This document shows, in pieces, positions 9,787 to 18,186 of a stretch of DNA of 64,000 nucleotides. Position 1 is the stretch's first letter. Each line of letters starts with the position of its first letter. A program made the position numbers and the translations under genes. The notes beneath the pieces were generated by a model. The model did no database searches. It was not told the DNA's origin and saw only the letters and a program-made list of their open reading frames with translations. The stretch comes from Pseudomonas putida. Lineage in GTDB: Bacteria > Pseudomonadota > Gammaproteobacteria > Pseudomonadales > Pseudomonadaceae. The stretch lies in assembly GCF_026625125.1 (NCBI RefSeq), contig NZ_CP113097.1, forward strand, positions 5,256,001-5,320,000, read 5' to 3'.

Positions 9787-10398
9787 TCACTGCTGGTCGT
9801 TGTAGTGAAACTTGGGCATTTCCCAATGGAAGCGGATCGCCAATAGCCGCACCAGGAACCCACCAAACAAGGTCAGCAGCATGGCCTGCTCTGCCGGCAC
9901 CTTGAAATACACACAGCCCAGGTAGAACCACGCTGCGGCAAACGATACGCTGGCATACAGCTCGCGCCGGAACACCAGTGGGATGTCGTTGCAGAAAATA
10001 TCCCTGAGGATCCCGCCGAACACCCCTGTAATGACGCCACTGATCGACGCCACCAACATGCCCTGCCCCATCTCGAGCGCAGTCATGCAGCCAATCAGGG
10101 TGAAAGCCACCAACCCCAAGGCATCCAGCACCAGGAACAGTGACCGCAGGCGGCGCATCATCGGTGCGATGAAAATCGTCAGCAGCGCGGCGAAGCTGGT
10201 CAGCACCAGGTATTCCGGATGCTTCACCCAAGTCAGTGGATAGTGCCCGAGCAGCACATCACGCACCGAGCCACCACCCAGTGCAGTCACGCAGGCGATC
10301 AGCACCACGCCAAACCAGTCCATACCGCGCCGCCCGGCGGACAGAGCGCCAGTCATGGCTTCGGCAGTGATGGCGATAAGGTAGAGCATCAACAACAT
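9787..10398 (-). CDS. TRIC-like / UPF0126 inner-membrane protein
   Basis: 203 residues with about seven hydrophobic helices and two internal repeats, each marked by a glycine-rich RD motif: ALGGGSVRDVLLGHYP (first half) and GVFGGILRDIFCNDIP (second half). This duplicated pattern defines the UPF0126 (YicG/YadS) family, which is related to trimeric intracellular cation channels. Bacterial members have been proposed to be glycine or cation channels, so the substrate here is unknown. It is convergent with queG (27-base gap) and downstream of orn, separated by a terminator-like hairpin. Confidence 0.85.
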   Translation of the reverse strand: MLLMLYLIAITAEAMTGALSAGRRGMDWFGVVLIACVTALGGGSVRDVLLGHYPLTWVKHPEYLVLTSFAALLTIFIAPMMRRLRSLFLVLDALGLVAFTLIGCMTALEMGQGMLVASISGVITGVFGGILRDIFCNDIPLVFRRELYASVSFAAAWFYLGCVYFKVPAEQAMLLTLFGGFLVRLLAIRFHWEMPKFHYNDQQ

Positions 10399-10451
10399 GG
10401 CGCGGGTCCGTGCGGGAAAGGCGCGCAGTCTAACCAGTTGCCCAAGGCACC

Positions 10452-10482
10452 AAAAGAGGGCGCACGCACATTCTATGCGCCC
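10452..10482 (-). terminator. Rho-independent terminator of orn
   Basis: A seven-base-pair stem gggcgca/tgcgccc (10458-10464 and 10476-10482) with an 11-base loop is followed on the minus strand by TCTTTTGG. It begins ten bases after the orn stop codon. Confidence 0.6.
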
Positions 10483-10491
10483 ACTTCCAAC

Positions 10492-11034
10492 TCACACCTT
10501 GATGAAGTGCGTGCGGTAGTGGCGCAGTTCGGCGATCGACTCGCGGATATCGTCCAGCGCCAGGTGGGTGCTGCCCTTCTTGAAGCTGTCCCGCACGTCC
10601 GGTGCCCAGCGCGCAGCCAGCTCCTTGACTGTGGAGACATCGAGGTTGCGATAGTGGAAGTAGTTTTCCAGGCTGCGCATATGGCGATAGAGGAAGCGGC
10701 GGTCCTGGCAGATGCTGTTGCCACAGATCGGCGACTTGCCTTTGGGAACCCATTGCTCCAGGAAGGCGATGGTCTGCGCTTCGGCCTCGGCCATGCTGAC
10801 CTTGCTTTCGCGTACACGCTGGGTCAACCCCGAGCCGCCGTGGGTGCGGGTATTCCACTCATCCATGCGCGCCAGCACTTCGTCACTGTGGTGGATGGCG
10901 ATCACCGGCCCTTCGGCCAGCGTGTTCAGCTCGCTGTCAGTGACGATGGTGGCCATCTCGATGATGACGTCGGTGTCCGGGTCCAGGCCGGTCATTTCCA
11001 GATCGATCCAGATCAGGTTCTGTGGGTTCTGCAT
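10492..11034 (-). CDS. orn: Orn, oligoribonuclease
   Basis: 180 residues, the usual length. It is a DEDDh exonuclease: [12 protein letters not shown] near the N-terminus supplies the first Asp and Glu, and the later YRNLD and [11 protein letters not shown] supply the remaining metal ligands and catalytic histidine. Orn degrades 2-4 nt RNAs and in Pseudomonas hydrolyses pGpG, ending c-di-GMP breakdown. The ATG at 11034 has AGGAG six bases upstream; earlier in-frame ATGs lack a ribosome binding site. It diverges from rsgA, as in P. aeruginosa and E. coli. Confidence 0.97.
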   Translation of the reverse strand: MQNPQNLIWIDLEMTGLDPDTDVIIEMATIVTDSELNTLAEGPVIAIHHSDEVLARMDEWNTRTHGGSGLTQRVRESKVSMAEAEAQTIAFLEQWVPKGKSPICGNSICQDRRFLYRHMRSLENYFHYRNLDVSTVKELAARWAPDVRDSFKKGSTHLALDDIRESIAELRHYRTHFIKV

Positions 11035-11194
11035 GAAGGGCTCCTCGTATAGGCCGTCATAGTAGCCTAGCGGCATGGGCCAGCGCATTCCCGGCGCAAA
11101 GGTAACCAGAATGGTCCGCCGCCCGTCGTGCTAAACTGCATGCCGCTTTCAATGCCCCACCACGGCTCTCTCACGCAACTCGCACGGAACACTA

Positions 11195-12226
11195 ATGGCC
11201 AAACGCCAGCTCAATCGCCGCCAGAACTGGCGTATCGAAAAGATCCAGAACGAACGCGCCGCTCGCGCTGCCAAACGCGAGCAGCATGCGCTGCAGGAGC
11301 TGGAAGGGGGTGACCTGGGGCCGGAGCAACTGGGCCTGGTGATCGCTCACTTTGGCGTGCAGGTCGAGGTGGAGGCTCAGGACGGCGAGGCCGCAGGCCA
11401 GGTCGTGCGCTGCCACCTGCGCGCAAACCTGCCGGCGCTGGTCACCGGTGACCGCGTGGTCTGGCGTGCCGGCAACCAGGGCATTGGCGTAATCGTCGCG
11501 CAGATGCCGCGCAGCACCGAGCTGTGCCGGCCGAACAACCACGGTCAGCTCAAGCCGGTTGCCGCCAACGTCGACCTCATCGTCATCGTCTTTGCGCCAG
11601 CGCCCGAGCCGCATCCGAACCTGATCGACCGTTATCTGGTCGCCGCCGAGCACGCGGGCATCCGCCCACTGTTGCTGCTGAACAAAGCCGACCTGATCAA
11701 TGACGAGAACGGCCCCGCACTCCATGCCTTGCTCGAGGTGTACCGCGACCTGGGCTACCCGTTGCTGGAGGTCTCTGCCCACCACGGCGACGGCATGCAG
11801 CGCCTGCAGCAGATGCTGGACGGCCATATCAGCGTGTTCGTCGGCCAGTCGGGTGTGGGCAAGTCTTCTCTGGTCAACAGCCTGCTGCCTGCTGCTGACA
11901 CCCGGGTCGGCGACCTGTCCGAATGGTCGGGCCAAGGCACCCACACCACCACCACTGCGCGCCTTTACCACTTTCCCAATGGCGGCGACCTGATCGACTC
12001 GCCAGGCATCCGAGAGTTCGGCCTTGGCCATGTCAGCCGTGATGATGTGGAAGACGGCTTCATCGAGTTCCGCGACCTGTTCGGCACCTGCCGCTTTCGC
12101 GACTGCAAGCATGATCGCGAGCCAGGCTGTGCCCTGCTCAGGGCACTCGAAGATGGCCGTATCAAGCAGCAGCGCATGAACAGCTACCGCTCGATCATTG
12201 CCAGCCTGCCGGATGACAACTACTGA
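11195..12226 (+). CDS. rsgA: RsgA, ribosome small-subunit-dependent GTPase
   Basis: 343 residues. It has an OB-fold N-terminal domain and a circularly permuted GTPase: NKAD (about 163-166) precedes the P-loop GQSGVGKS (217-224) and [11 protein letters not shown] zinc site is formed by the Cys/His cluster [14 protein letters not shown] near residue 300. RsgA checks maturation of the 30S decoding centre. The basic N-terminal leader [13 protein letters not shown] is typical. It is divergent from orn. Confidence 0.96.
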   Translation: MAKRQLNRRQNWRIEKIQNERAARAAKREQHALQELEGGDLGPEQLGLVIAHFGVQVEVEAQDGEAAGQVVRCHLRANLPALVTGDRVVWRAGNQGIGVIVAQMPRSTELCRPNNHGQLKPVAANVDLIVIVFAPAPEPHPNLIDRYLVAAEHAGIRPLLLLNKADLINDENGPALHALLEVYRDLGYPLLEVSAHHGDGMQRLQQMLDGHISVFVGQSGVGKSSLVNSLLPAADTRVGDLSEWSGQGTHTTTTARLYHFPNGGDLIDSPGIREFGLGHVSRDDVEDGFIEFRDLFGTCRFRDCKHDREPGCALLRALEDGRIKQQRMNSYRSIIASLPDDNY

Positions 12227-12300
12227 TTCGTAGGAAATATTACCCGCCCTCGTAGGGCTCTTCCGGTTTCGCCGTCATCTATTGCCCCGCCTGCTGCTTT

Positions 12301-12328
12301 CCCTGATGGTCATGACTTCCTATCAGGG
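12301..12328 (+). promoter_or_regulatory. Small hairpin overlapping the ribosome binding site of the TIR-like gene
   Basis: Inverted repeat ccctgat/atcaggg (12301-12307 and 12322-12328). The right arm contains the first bases of the GGGAGGG Shine-Dalgarno sequence of the gene starting at 12341. It could limit translation; this is inference from sequence only. Confidence 0.3.
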
Positions 12329-12340
12329 AGGGCAACCGCG

Positions 12341-12820
12341 ATGCCGGTTTTAATCACTTACCGCCACGAAGAGCGGCTTGACGCCTTTATCCTCAATGAA
12401 CGCCTGCTGCTCGAAAGCATTCCGACGCAGCTGGTCCTGTTCGACTGCCAAGGGCAGACCCGCGAAGATCTGTATGGCAACTTCTGCCGATCCATGGGCG
12501 ATGCAACCCACTGGATTGGCCTTTTGTCCGAATGGGCCGCCGCCGACTGGTGGACACCCTGGCTGCTGGGGGCTGCAGTCATGAGCAGCCGCCGTGTCAG
12601 CCTTTATCAAAGCAACGGCGGCGCGCTACCGGAGTGTTTTGGCAGATGGCCGGTAATGCGCGAGCGCAAGCACATCGACCTGTTTGTGCGGGCCTATCAC
12701 GATGAGTGCACGTTCACCCGTGCCATGACGTTACCCCCGGGACGCGGAAGCTGTGCCGACCGGGACAATGCAGATTTCTTTCATGCGGATCTGAAGGCCA
12801 AGATCCGGCGGGGGTTCTGA
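12341..12820 (+). CDS. Small TIR-like domain protein, probably catalytically inactive
   Basis: 159 residues; no firm family assignment. The N-terminus VLITYRHEERLDAF resembles the first strand of TIR domains (FISYRHRDR-like). The middle segment ATHWIGLLSEWAAADWWTPWLLGAA resembles the bacterial TIR motif in which a serine/tryptophan pair precedes a catalytic glutamate. At that glutamate position this protein has leucine (WWTPWLLG), so NAD+ hydrolase activity seems unlikely. The rest of the protein has no recognisable motif, and there is no signal peptide or membrane segment. A Shine-Dalgarno GGGAGGG is placed before the ATG and overlaps a small hairpin. It sits alone between rsgA and the convergent motB, with no defence genes beside it. 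Confidence 0.55.
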   Translation: MPVLITYRHEERLDAFILNERLLLESIPTQLVLFDCQGQTREDLYGNFCRSMGDATHWIGLLSEWAAADWWTPWLLGAAVMSSRRVSLYQSNGGALPECFGRWPVMRERKHIDLFVRAYHDECTFTRAMTLPPGRGSCADRDNADFFHADLKAKIRRGF

Positions 12821-12826
12821 TGCATT

Positions 12827-12845
12827 GGGGCCGCTGGGCGGCCCC
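12827..12845. terminator. Convergent hairpin between the TIR-like gene and motB
   Basis: Perfect eight-base-pair stem ggggccgc/gcggcccc with loop TGG fills the 29-base gap between two convergent genes. No T-run follows on either strand, so intrinsic termination is possible but not certain. Confidence 0.45.
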
Positions 12846-12849
12846 TCCG

Positions 12850-13869
12850 TCACGGGTCCTTGGGCTCGTCCATCTTCAAGGTCCCTTCCTCGAAGATGTT
12901 CAGCTTCTGGCGCAGTTCACGCGGTTGCATGGGTGCATCCTGCGCAGCAGGTGCCGCCGGCGCATCTGGCGCAGCGCCGGCAGGCGGCGCTGGCTGGCTA
13001 GGCTGTGCAGGCGCCGTACCCTGCTCGCCCTCAATGTTGCGCTGGGCCTTCTTGGTCAGGACGATGATGTCGATACGGCGGTTTACCGGGTTGAAAGGGT
13101 CTTTGCGATCGAACAGCGAAGACGACGCATAACCCACTACCCGCGCGACCTGGTCATCCGGATAGCCACCGGCAACCAGCGCCCGCCGTGCGGCATTGGC
13201 GCGATTGGCCGACAGCTCCCAGTTGCCGAACTCTCCGCTGCCAGAATAAGGCTTGGCATCGGTGTGGCCACTGACGCTGATCTTGTTCGGCACGGCCTTG
13301 ATGGTGTCGGCCATGGCCAGCAGAATGTCCTCGAAATACGGCTGCAGTCGGGCACTGCCGATATCGAACATCGGCCGGTTCTCGGCATCCATGATCTGGA
13401 TGCGCAAGCCGTCCTGAGTGATCTCGAAGAGAATCTGGTCCTTGAATTTCTGCAGCTGCGGATTTTCCTCGACCTTGTTCTGCAGCTCCTGCAACAGCAG
13501 TTCGAGGCGTTCTCGCTCAACTTGATCAGCCATGGTCTCGACCTGATCCTGGTCCAACTGGATGCTGGTATCGGGCGTAGGCTCGGATTTTTCTTCCGGG
13601 TTGATGGTCTTTTCCGGCGCAAGCTGGGGCGAACCGCCAAGATCGATCACATAGGGCGTTCCGCTCTCGGAGAAACCGATCGGGTCCTTGAAGTAACCGG
13701 CAATGGCGATCTTCTGCTCGGGCGTGGCGGTGGACAGCAGCCACAGCACCAGGAAGAACGCCATCATCGCCGTGGCGAAGTCAGCGAAAGCGATCTTCCA
13801 GGCGCCGCCATGGTGGCCACCACCGTAGCGCTTGACGCGCTTGATGATTATCGGCTGATTGTTTTCCAT
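12850..13869 (-). CDS. motB: MotB, flagellar stator protein
   Basis: 339 residues. One transmembrane helix (about 27-47) contains the proton-carrying Asp30 in AFADFATAMMAFF. The C-terminal OmpA-like peptidoglycan-binding domain (about 150-275) shows ISVSGHTDAKPY and NWELSANRANAARR. A Pro/Ala-rich tail follows. With MotA it forms the proton-driven stator. The start is three bases after the motA stop. Pseudomonas usually also has a second stator pair, MotCD, which is not in this window. Confidence 0.96.
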   Translation of the reverse strand: MENNQPIIIKRVKRYGGGHHGGAWKIAFADFATAMMAFFLVLWLLSTATPEQKIAIAGYFKDPIGFSESGTPYVIDLGGSPQLAPEKTINPEEKSEPTPDTSIQLDQDQVETMADQVERERLELLLQELQNKVEENPQLQKFKDQILFEITQDGLRIQIMDAENRPMFDIGSARLQPYFEDILLAMADTIKAVPNKISVSGHTDAKPYSGSGEFGNWELSANRANAARRALVAGGYPDDQVARVVGYASSSLFDRKDPFNPVNRRIDIIVLTKKAQRNIEGEQGTAPAQPSQPAPPAGAAPDAPAAPAAQDAPMQPRELRQKLNIFEEGTLKMDEPKDP

Positions 13870-13872
13870 GAC

Positions 13873-14724
13873 TCAGCGACCGCGAACGGCTTGTTCCAGC
13901 TCGGCAAAGCTCGGGCGATGCTTCGGATACAGCACCTTGCGCCCGAATTCAACGGCCAGCGAAGGTGGCATGCCAGAAGCAGACGCGACCAGCGAAGCCT
14001 TGATCGACTCATAGAGGTTGAGCTCTTCCTTGGCATCGTGCTCCAGGCACTTGGCCAGCGGCCCAAAGAAACCATAGGCTGCAAGGATACCGAAGAAGGT
14101 ACCGACCAGCGCCGCGCCGACGTGCAGGCCGATCGAGGCCTGGTCGCCCTCGCCCAGAGACGCCATGGTCACCACGATGCCCAGTACCGCTGCGACGATA
14201 CCGAAACCGGGCATGCCGTCGGCAATGCCGTTGACCGCATGCGACGGGTGCTCGAGCTCTTCCTTCATGCTCAGCAGCTCCATGTCGAACAAGCCTTCGA
14301 GTTCGTGGGGTGCCATGTTGCCGGTGGACATGATGCGCAGGTAGTCGCAGATGAAGGCGGTCATGCGTTCATCACCCAGCACCGCTGGGTATTTGGCAAA
14401 GATCGGGCTGGCTGCGGCGTCTTCGATGTCGCTCTCGATCGCCATCATGCCTTCGCGACGGCTCTTGTTGAGGATTTCGTACACCAGGCCCAGCACTTCC
14501 AGGTAGAAGGTGTGGGTGAAGCGCGTGCCGAACATCTTCAGCGACTTCTTGACTACATGCATGGTCATGTAACCAGGGTTGGCCTGCATGAAGGCGCCAA
14601 AGGCTGCACCGCCGATGATCAGCACTTCGAACGGCTGGATCAGTGCCGCGATCTTGCCGTGGGAGAGTACATATCCGCCGAGCACGCTCGCGAATACGAC
14701 GATGATGCCGATAATTTTAGCCAT
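13873..14724 (-). CDS. motA: MotA, flagellar stator protein
   Basis: 283 residues with four hydrophobic segments (about 4-22, 30-50, 168-192, 200-222) and a large cytoplasmic loop between the second and third, as in MotA. The conserved MPGFGIVAAVLGIVVTM and AAYGFFGPLAKCLEH segments carry the functionally important prolines. It forms the motor stator with MotB immediately downstream. A FliA-like promoter sits 65 bases upstream, which fits late-class flagellar expression. Confidence 0.96.
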   Translation of the reverse strand: MAKIIGIIVVFASVLGGYVLSHGKIAALIQPFEVLIIGGAAFGAFMQANPGYMTMHVVKKSLKMFGTRFTHTFYLEVLGLVYEILNKSRREGMMAIESDIEDAAASPIFAKYPAVLGDERMTAFICDYLRIMSTGNMAPHELEGLFDMELLSMKEELEHPSHAVNGIADGMPGFGIVAAVLGIVVTMASLGEGDQASIGLHVGAALVGTFFGILAAYGFFGPLAKCLEHDAKEELNLYESIKASLVASASGMPPSLAVEFGRKVLYPKHRPSFAELEQAVRGR

Positions 14725-14788
14725 AGGTTCAAAGCACTTGCTGTCGTGGTCAGGATGAGGGACGGGAGCTTTAAAACTCTTCTTCTAC

Positions 14789-14815
14789 TTATCGGCAGAA
14801 CTGCGCCAGACTATA
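14789..14815 (-). promoter_or_regulatory. Sigma-28 (FliA) promoter for motAB
   Basis: On the minus strand the sequence reads TATA, 15 bases, then GCCGATAA. GCCGATAA (14789-14796) is an exact match to the flagellar sigma-28 -10 element, and TATA (14812-14815) is a three-of-four match to the TAAA -35 core. Its placement directly before motA supports the assignment. Confidence 0.75.
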
Positions 14816-14854
14816 GCCACTCAAAGCGAAAAGCCAGTTCGGACTGATGTCAAA

Positions 14855-16390
14855 ATGCCAATGGAATCCAAGGTGCCCACTCAGAATCCGCGTACGCTAG
14901 AGGCCTGGGTAAAGCTGCTGGACGGTATTCGTGTACCGGTGCCGAAGCAGAGTTATGACCGGGTCATGAGCGCTATCAACGATAGCCGCCGTTCGCTTCG
15001 CGATATCGCCGAACTGATGCAGGACAGCCCGGCCCTGGTGCTATCGGTGATGCGCGAGGCCAATCATCCCGCCAATGCCAGCCAGGCAGAGCCCGCCGAA
15101 AGCCTGGAAATCGCCCTGAACAGGCTGGGCCTGGCACGCAGCAGGGAATTGCTTACCCGCCTGCCGGCGCTGCCGGACGAGGACATCCCGCCGGTGCTGC
15201 GCCAGTTCCTGCTGATCAGCCAACATGCTTCGCAGCAGGCCAGCGGCCTGTTCGCCAGCCGCCTTGCACGGCTGTGGCAGGAAATTCACTGGGGTAGCCT
15301 GCTGTTCCTCTCGCCGCTATGGCCGTTGGCCTTGGCCTACCCCAAGCTGCTGGACGCGTGGGAACTGCGGGTTATCCACAAGGGCGAAGAGGCGCAAGAG
15401 GTCGAGCTCGAACTGTTTGGCGTGCGCATCCTGGCGCTATGCCAAGCCATGGCCGAACACTGGCGCCTGTCGCAATGGGTCACCCAGGGTTACCGCATGC
15501 TTCTTGAAGAGCGTGAGCAACTGGGGCAGATACTGAGCATCGCCCGCGACCAAGACCTGCTTAGCCAGCAGCACCGCCTGGATGAGGCGCCGGCACTGAG
15601 CCGCTGGTTCAACCAGCCGGCCAATACCGTGCTGCTGGCCAACAACCTGGCGCTGGCGGCACAGGTAGGCTGGGACAACCCGCACCTGCTGCGCTGGCAA
15701 TTGCTTACCGCGCTGTACCTGCAGACCACACTGGAGGACGTGCAACAGCAAGTTCACCAACAGGCCGCCGCCAGTGCCCGCCGGCACGCCAGGCATGCCC
15801 TGTTCCACCCTGCCGAGGCCTTGATCTGGCCCTGGCACCAGCGTCGCCCGCACCCAGACATGCTGACACCGCCACCGCCTTCCAGCGAGGCGCTCGGCCA
15901 TTGGCGCACGCTGTGCCAAGCGCTGTTGGCACAGCCCAGCCCCTTCACCAATGCCGTGCACCTGGCTACCCACGCCCGCGAAGCACTGTTGGCCTGCGGC
16001 ATGCAGCGCATCATGCTGCTGACCCTGGACAAGGCCAGTGACTACCTGCGCGTACAGCAAACGGCCGGTTTGCCCAAGGAGGCGGCAACCATCGCCCTGC
16101 CCGTCACGCAGAGCAAGCTGTTGCAGAAACTGGTCGGCCAGGCCGCCCAGCTGCGCCTGTCGCCAGACAACCATGCGCAGTTCGCGGCCCTGCTGCCCGC
16201 CCCATTGCGGGCATTCTTCCGTGGCGAACACTTGTTGCTGCGTTCGCTGGCCGTGAACAACCAGGTGCTGATGCTGGCAGTGGCCGACCAAGGCGGTAAA
16301 CCGATGGCAGATGTCAGCGTTCAAGCATTCGGTAAAACCGCGCAATGTATCGAGCGCGCCCTTGCGGCGTTTGCCAACCGCAATGCCTGA
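14855..16390 (+). CDS. HDOD domain protein with C-terminal GAF-like region
   Basis: 511 residues, no signal peptide. The N-terminal half (about 20-240) has the HDOD pattern: VPVPKQSYDRVMSAINDS, DIAELMQDSPALVLSVMREAN, and an IALNRLGL segment. HDOD is an HD-fold domain whose metal residues are usually lost and which appears in signalling proteins. The C-terminal 150 residues resemble a GAF-type sensor. Two ATGs six bases apart are both possible starts. It diverges from motAB and ends 44 bases before rhdA. The exact function is unknown. Confidence 0.75.
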   Translation: MPMESKVPTQNPRTLEAWVKLLDGIRVPVPKQSYDRVMSAINDSRRSLRDIAELMQDSPALVLSVMREANHPANASQAEPAESLEIALNRLGLARSRELLTRLPALPDEDIPPVLRQFLLISQHASQQASGLFASRLARLWQEIHWGSLLFLSPLWPLALAYPKLLDAWELRVIHKGEEAQEVELELFGVRILALCQAMAEHWRLSQWVTQGYRMLLEEREQLGQILSIARDQDLLSQQHRLDEAPALSRWFNQPANTVLLANNLALAAQVGWDNPHLLRWQLLTALYLQTTLEDVQQQVHQQAAASARRHARHALFHPAEALIWPWHQRRPHPDMLTPPPPSSEALGHWRTLCQALLAQPSPFTNAVHLATHAREALLACGMQRIMLLTLDKASDYLRVQQTAGLPKEAATIALPVTQSKLLQKLVGQAAQLRLSPDNHAQFAALLPAPLRAFFRGEHLLLRSLAVNNQVLMLAVADQGGKPMADVSVQAFGKTAQCIERALAAFANRNA

Positions 16391-16434
16391 CCCTTGCGCT
16401 ACAATCGCCCCTCTTTCCACACTGGAGACCGTGG

Positions 16435-17244
16435 ATGACTGATTTTGCCGGACTACCGCTGGTGATCGAGCCTGCGGACCTGCTTGCGCGCCTGGCGTCC
16501 CCCCAGCTGATCCTGGTCGACCTGAGTAGCGCCAACCGCTACGTCAGCGGTCATATCCCCGGCGCCCGCTTCGTCGAAGGCAAGCGCACCCAGCTGGGGC
16601 TGCCGCCCGCGCCGGGGCTTTTGCCGGCCATTGGCGAGCTGGAAAAACTGTTCAGCGAACTCGGCCACCGGGACGATGCGGTGTACGTGGTGTACGACGA
16701 TGAGGGCGGCGGCTGGGCCGGGCGCTTCATCTGGCTGCTCGACGTCATCGGCCACAAGGCCTGCCATTACCTCAATGGCGGCATCCAGGCCTGGCCGGCG
16801 GACAAGCTCTCGACCGAGGTGCCGCCGCCCGCCTCCGTACCGGTACGCCTGCAGCTGCATGGCGAACCGACTGCTACCCGCGAATACCTGCAAAGCCGCC
16901 TGGGCGCCGATGACCTGGTGATCTGGGATGCCCGCGGCCCGCAAGAATTCTCCGGTGAAAAGGTCCTGGCAGCCAAAGGCGGCCATATACCCGGCGCGAT
17001 CAACTTCGAATGGACGGCAGGCATGGACCTCAACGACCACCTGCGCATCCGCAAGGACATTGCCCAAGTCCTCCAGCAACTGGGCATCACCCCTGACAAG
17101 GAGGTGATCACCCATTGCCAGTCCCACCGCCGCTCCGGCTTTACCTACCTGGTGGCCAAAGCCCTCGGCTACCCACGCGTCAAGGCCTATGCCGGCTCGT
17201 GGAGCGAATGGGGCAACCATCCGGACACGCCTGTAGAAGTTTAA
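16435..17244 (+). CDS. rhdA: RhdA, thiosulfate sulfurtransferase (rhodanese)
   Basis: 269 residues with two rhodanese repeats; only the C-terminal one is catalytic. The active-site Cys228 is in CQSHRRSG. Azotobacter RhdA has CQTHHR, so the fifth loop residue here is arginine rather than histidine. It transfers sulfur from thiosulfate to thiophilic acceptors. The ATG at 16435 has GGAG upstream; a longer in-frame reading starts inside the preceding gene and is rejected. It lies nine bases before psd. Confidence 0.92.
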   Translation: MTDFAGLPLVIEPADLLARLASPQLILVDLSSANRYVSGHIPGARFVEGKRTQLGLPPAPGLLPAIGELEKLFSELGHRDDAVYVVYDDEGGGWAGRFIWLLDVIGHKACHYLNGGIQAWPADKLSTEVPPPASVPVRLQLHGEPTATREYLQSRLGADDLVIWDARGPQEFSGEKVLAAKGGHIPGAINFEWTAGMDLNDHLRIRKDIAQVLQQLGITPDKEVITHCQSHRRSGFTYLVAKALGYPRVKAYAGSWSEWGNHPDTPVEV

Positions 17245-17253
17245 GGAACCTGC

Positions 17254-18117
17254 ATGAAATCCCGTCTGTTCATCATCAGCCAGTACCTGCTGCCGCACCA
17301 TCTGCTGTCGCGGCTGGCCGGCTGCGTCGCCGAGTGCCGCGCACGCTGGTTCAAGAATGCCTTCACCGCCTGGTTCGCCAAGCGCTACCAGGTGAACATG
17401 AGCGAGGCACTGGTCGAAGACCTCACCGCCTACGAGCACTTCAATGCCTTCTTCACCCGGGCCCTCAAGCCGGGTGCACGTCCGCTGGACGAAACGCCGG
17501 GGGCCATTCTCTGCCCGGCCGATGGTGCTGTTAGCCAGCTGGGCCCGATCGAACACGGTCGCATCTTCCAGGCAAAGGGCCACAGCTTCAGCGCCCTGGA
17601 GCTGCTCGGCGGCGACCCGGCCCTGGCCGCCCCGTTCATGGGTGGCGAATTCGCAACCATCTACCTGTCGCCGAAGGACTACCACCGCGTGCACATGCCG
17701 CTGGCCGGTACCCTGCGCGAAATGGTCTATGTGCCAGGTCGCCTGTTCTCGGTGAACCAGACCACTGCAGAAAACGTCCCTGAGTTGTTTGCCCGCAATG
17801 AGCGTGTGGTGTGCCTGTTCGACACCGAGCGCGGGCCGATGGCCGTGGTGCTGGTGGGAGCGATGATCGTTGCCTCGATCGAAACCGTGTGGGCCGGCCT
17901 GGTCACCCCGCCTAAGCGCGAACTTAAAACCTTCCGTTATGACGAAGGCAGCCGTGCGCCGATCCATCTGGAGAAGGGTGCGGAACTGGGCCGCTTCAAG
18001 CTGGGCTCCACGGCTATCGTGCTGTTCGGGCCGGAGCAGGTGAAGTGGGCTGAAACCCTGGGTGCCGGTTCGGCAACGCGCATGGGTGAGCTGTTGGCGG
18101 TTCCCGCGCAGGCTTGA
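17254..18117 (+). CDS. psd: Psd, phosphatidylserine decarboxylase proenzyme
   Basis: 287 residues. It makes phosphatidylethanolamine at the inner membrane. The autocatalytic cleavage motif LGST is at residues 250-253; Ser252 becomes the pyruvoyl group of the small alpha chain. Conserved FFTRALKPGARP and the active-site His in DYHRVHMP are visible. It follows rhdA closely, with AAGGAA as the ribosome binding site, and ends before a strong terminator shared with convergent serB. Confidence 0.97.
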   Translation: MKSRLFIISQYLLPHHLLSRLAGCVAECRARWFKNAFTAWFAKRYQVNMSEALVEDLTAYEHFNAFFTRALKPGARPLDETPGAILCPADGAVSQLGPIEHGRIFQAKGHSFSALELLGGDPALAAPFMGGEFATIYLSPKDYHRVHMPLAGTLREMVYVPGRLFSVNQTTAENVPELFARNERVVCLFDTERGPMAVVLVGAMIVASIETVWAGLVTPPKRELKTFRYDEGSRAPIHLEKGAELGRFKLGSTAIVLFGPEQVKWAETLGAGSATRMGELLAVPAQA

Positions 18118-18131
18118 TTCTGCCCAAAACC

Positions 18132-18170
18132 AAAAGGCCCTGCATGGCTGTAGCCATGCAGGGCCTTTTT
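18132..18170. terminator. Bidirectional terminator between psd and serB
   Basis: A perfect 13-base-pair stem (18136-18148 with 18153-18165) closes a TGTA loop, with four A bases on the left and five T bases on the right. It therefore works as an intrinsic terminator for both convergent genes. Confidence 0.95.
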
Positions 18171-18186
18171 GTCAGCGAGGTTTGTG

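Noticed and set aside
12241..12300. Terminator after rsgA at GCCCTCGTAGGGC
   Set aside because: The stem has only five base pairs with a three-base loop and no T-run, so I do not list it as a feature.
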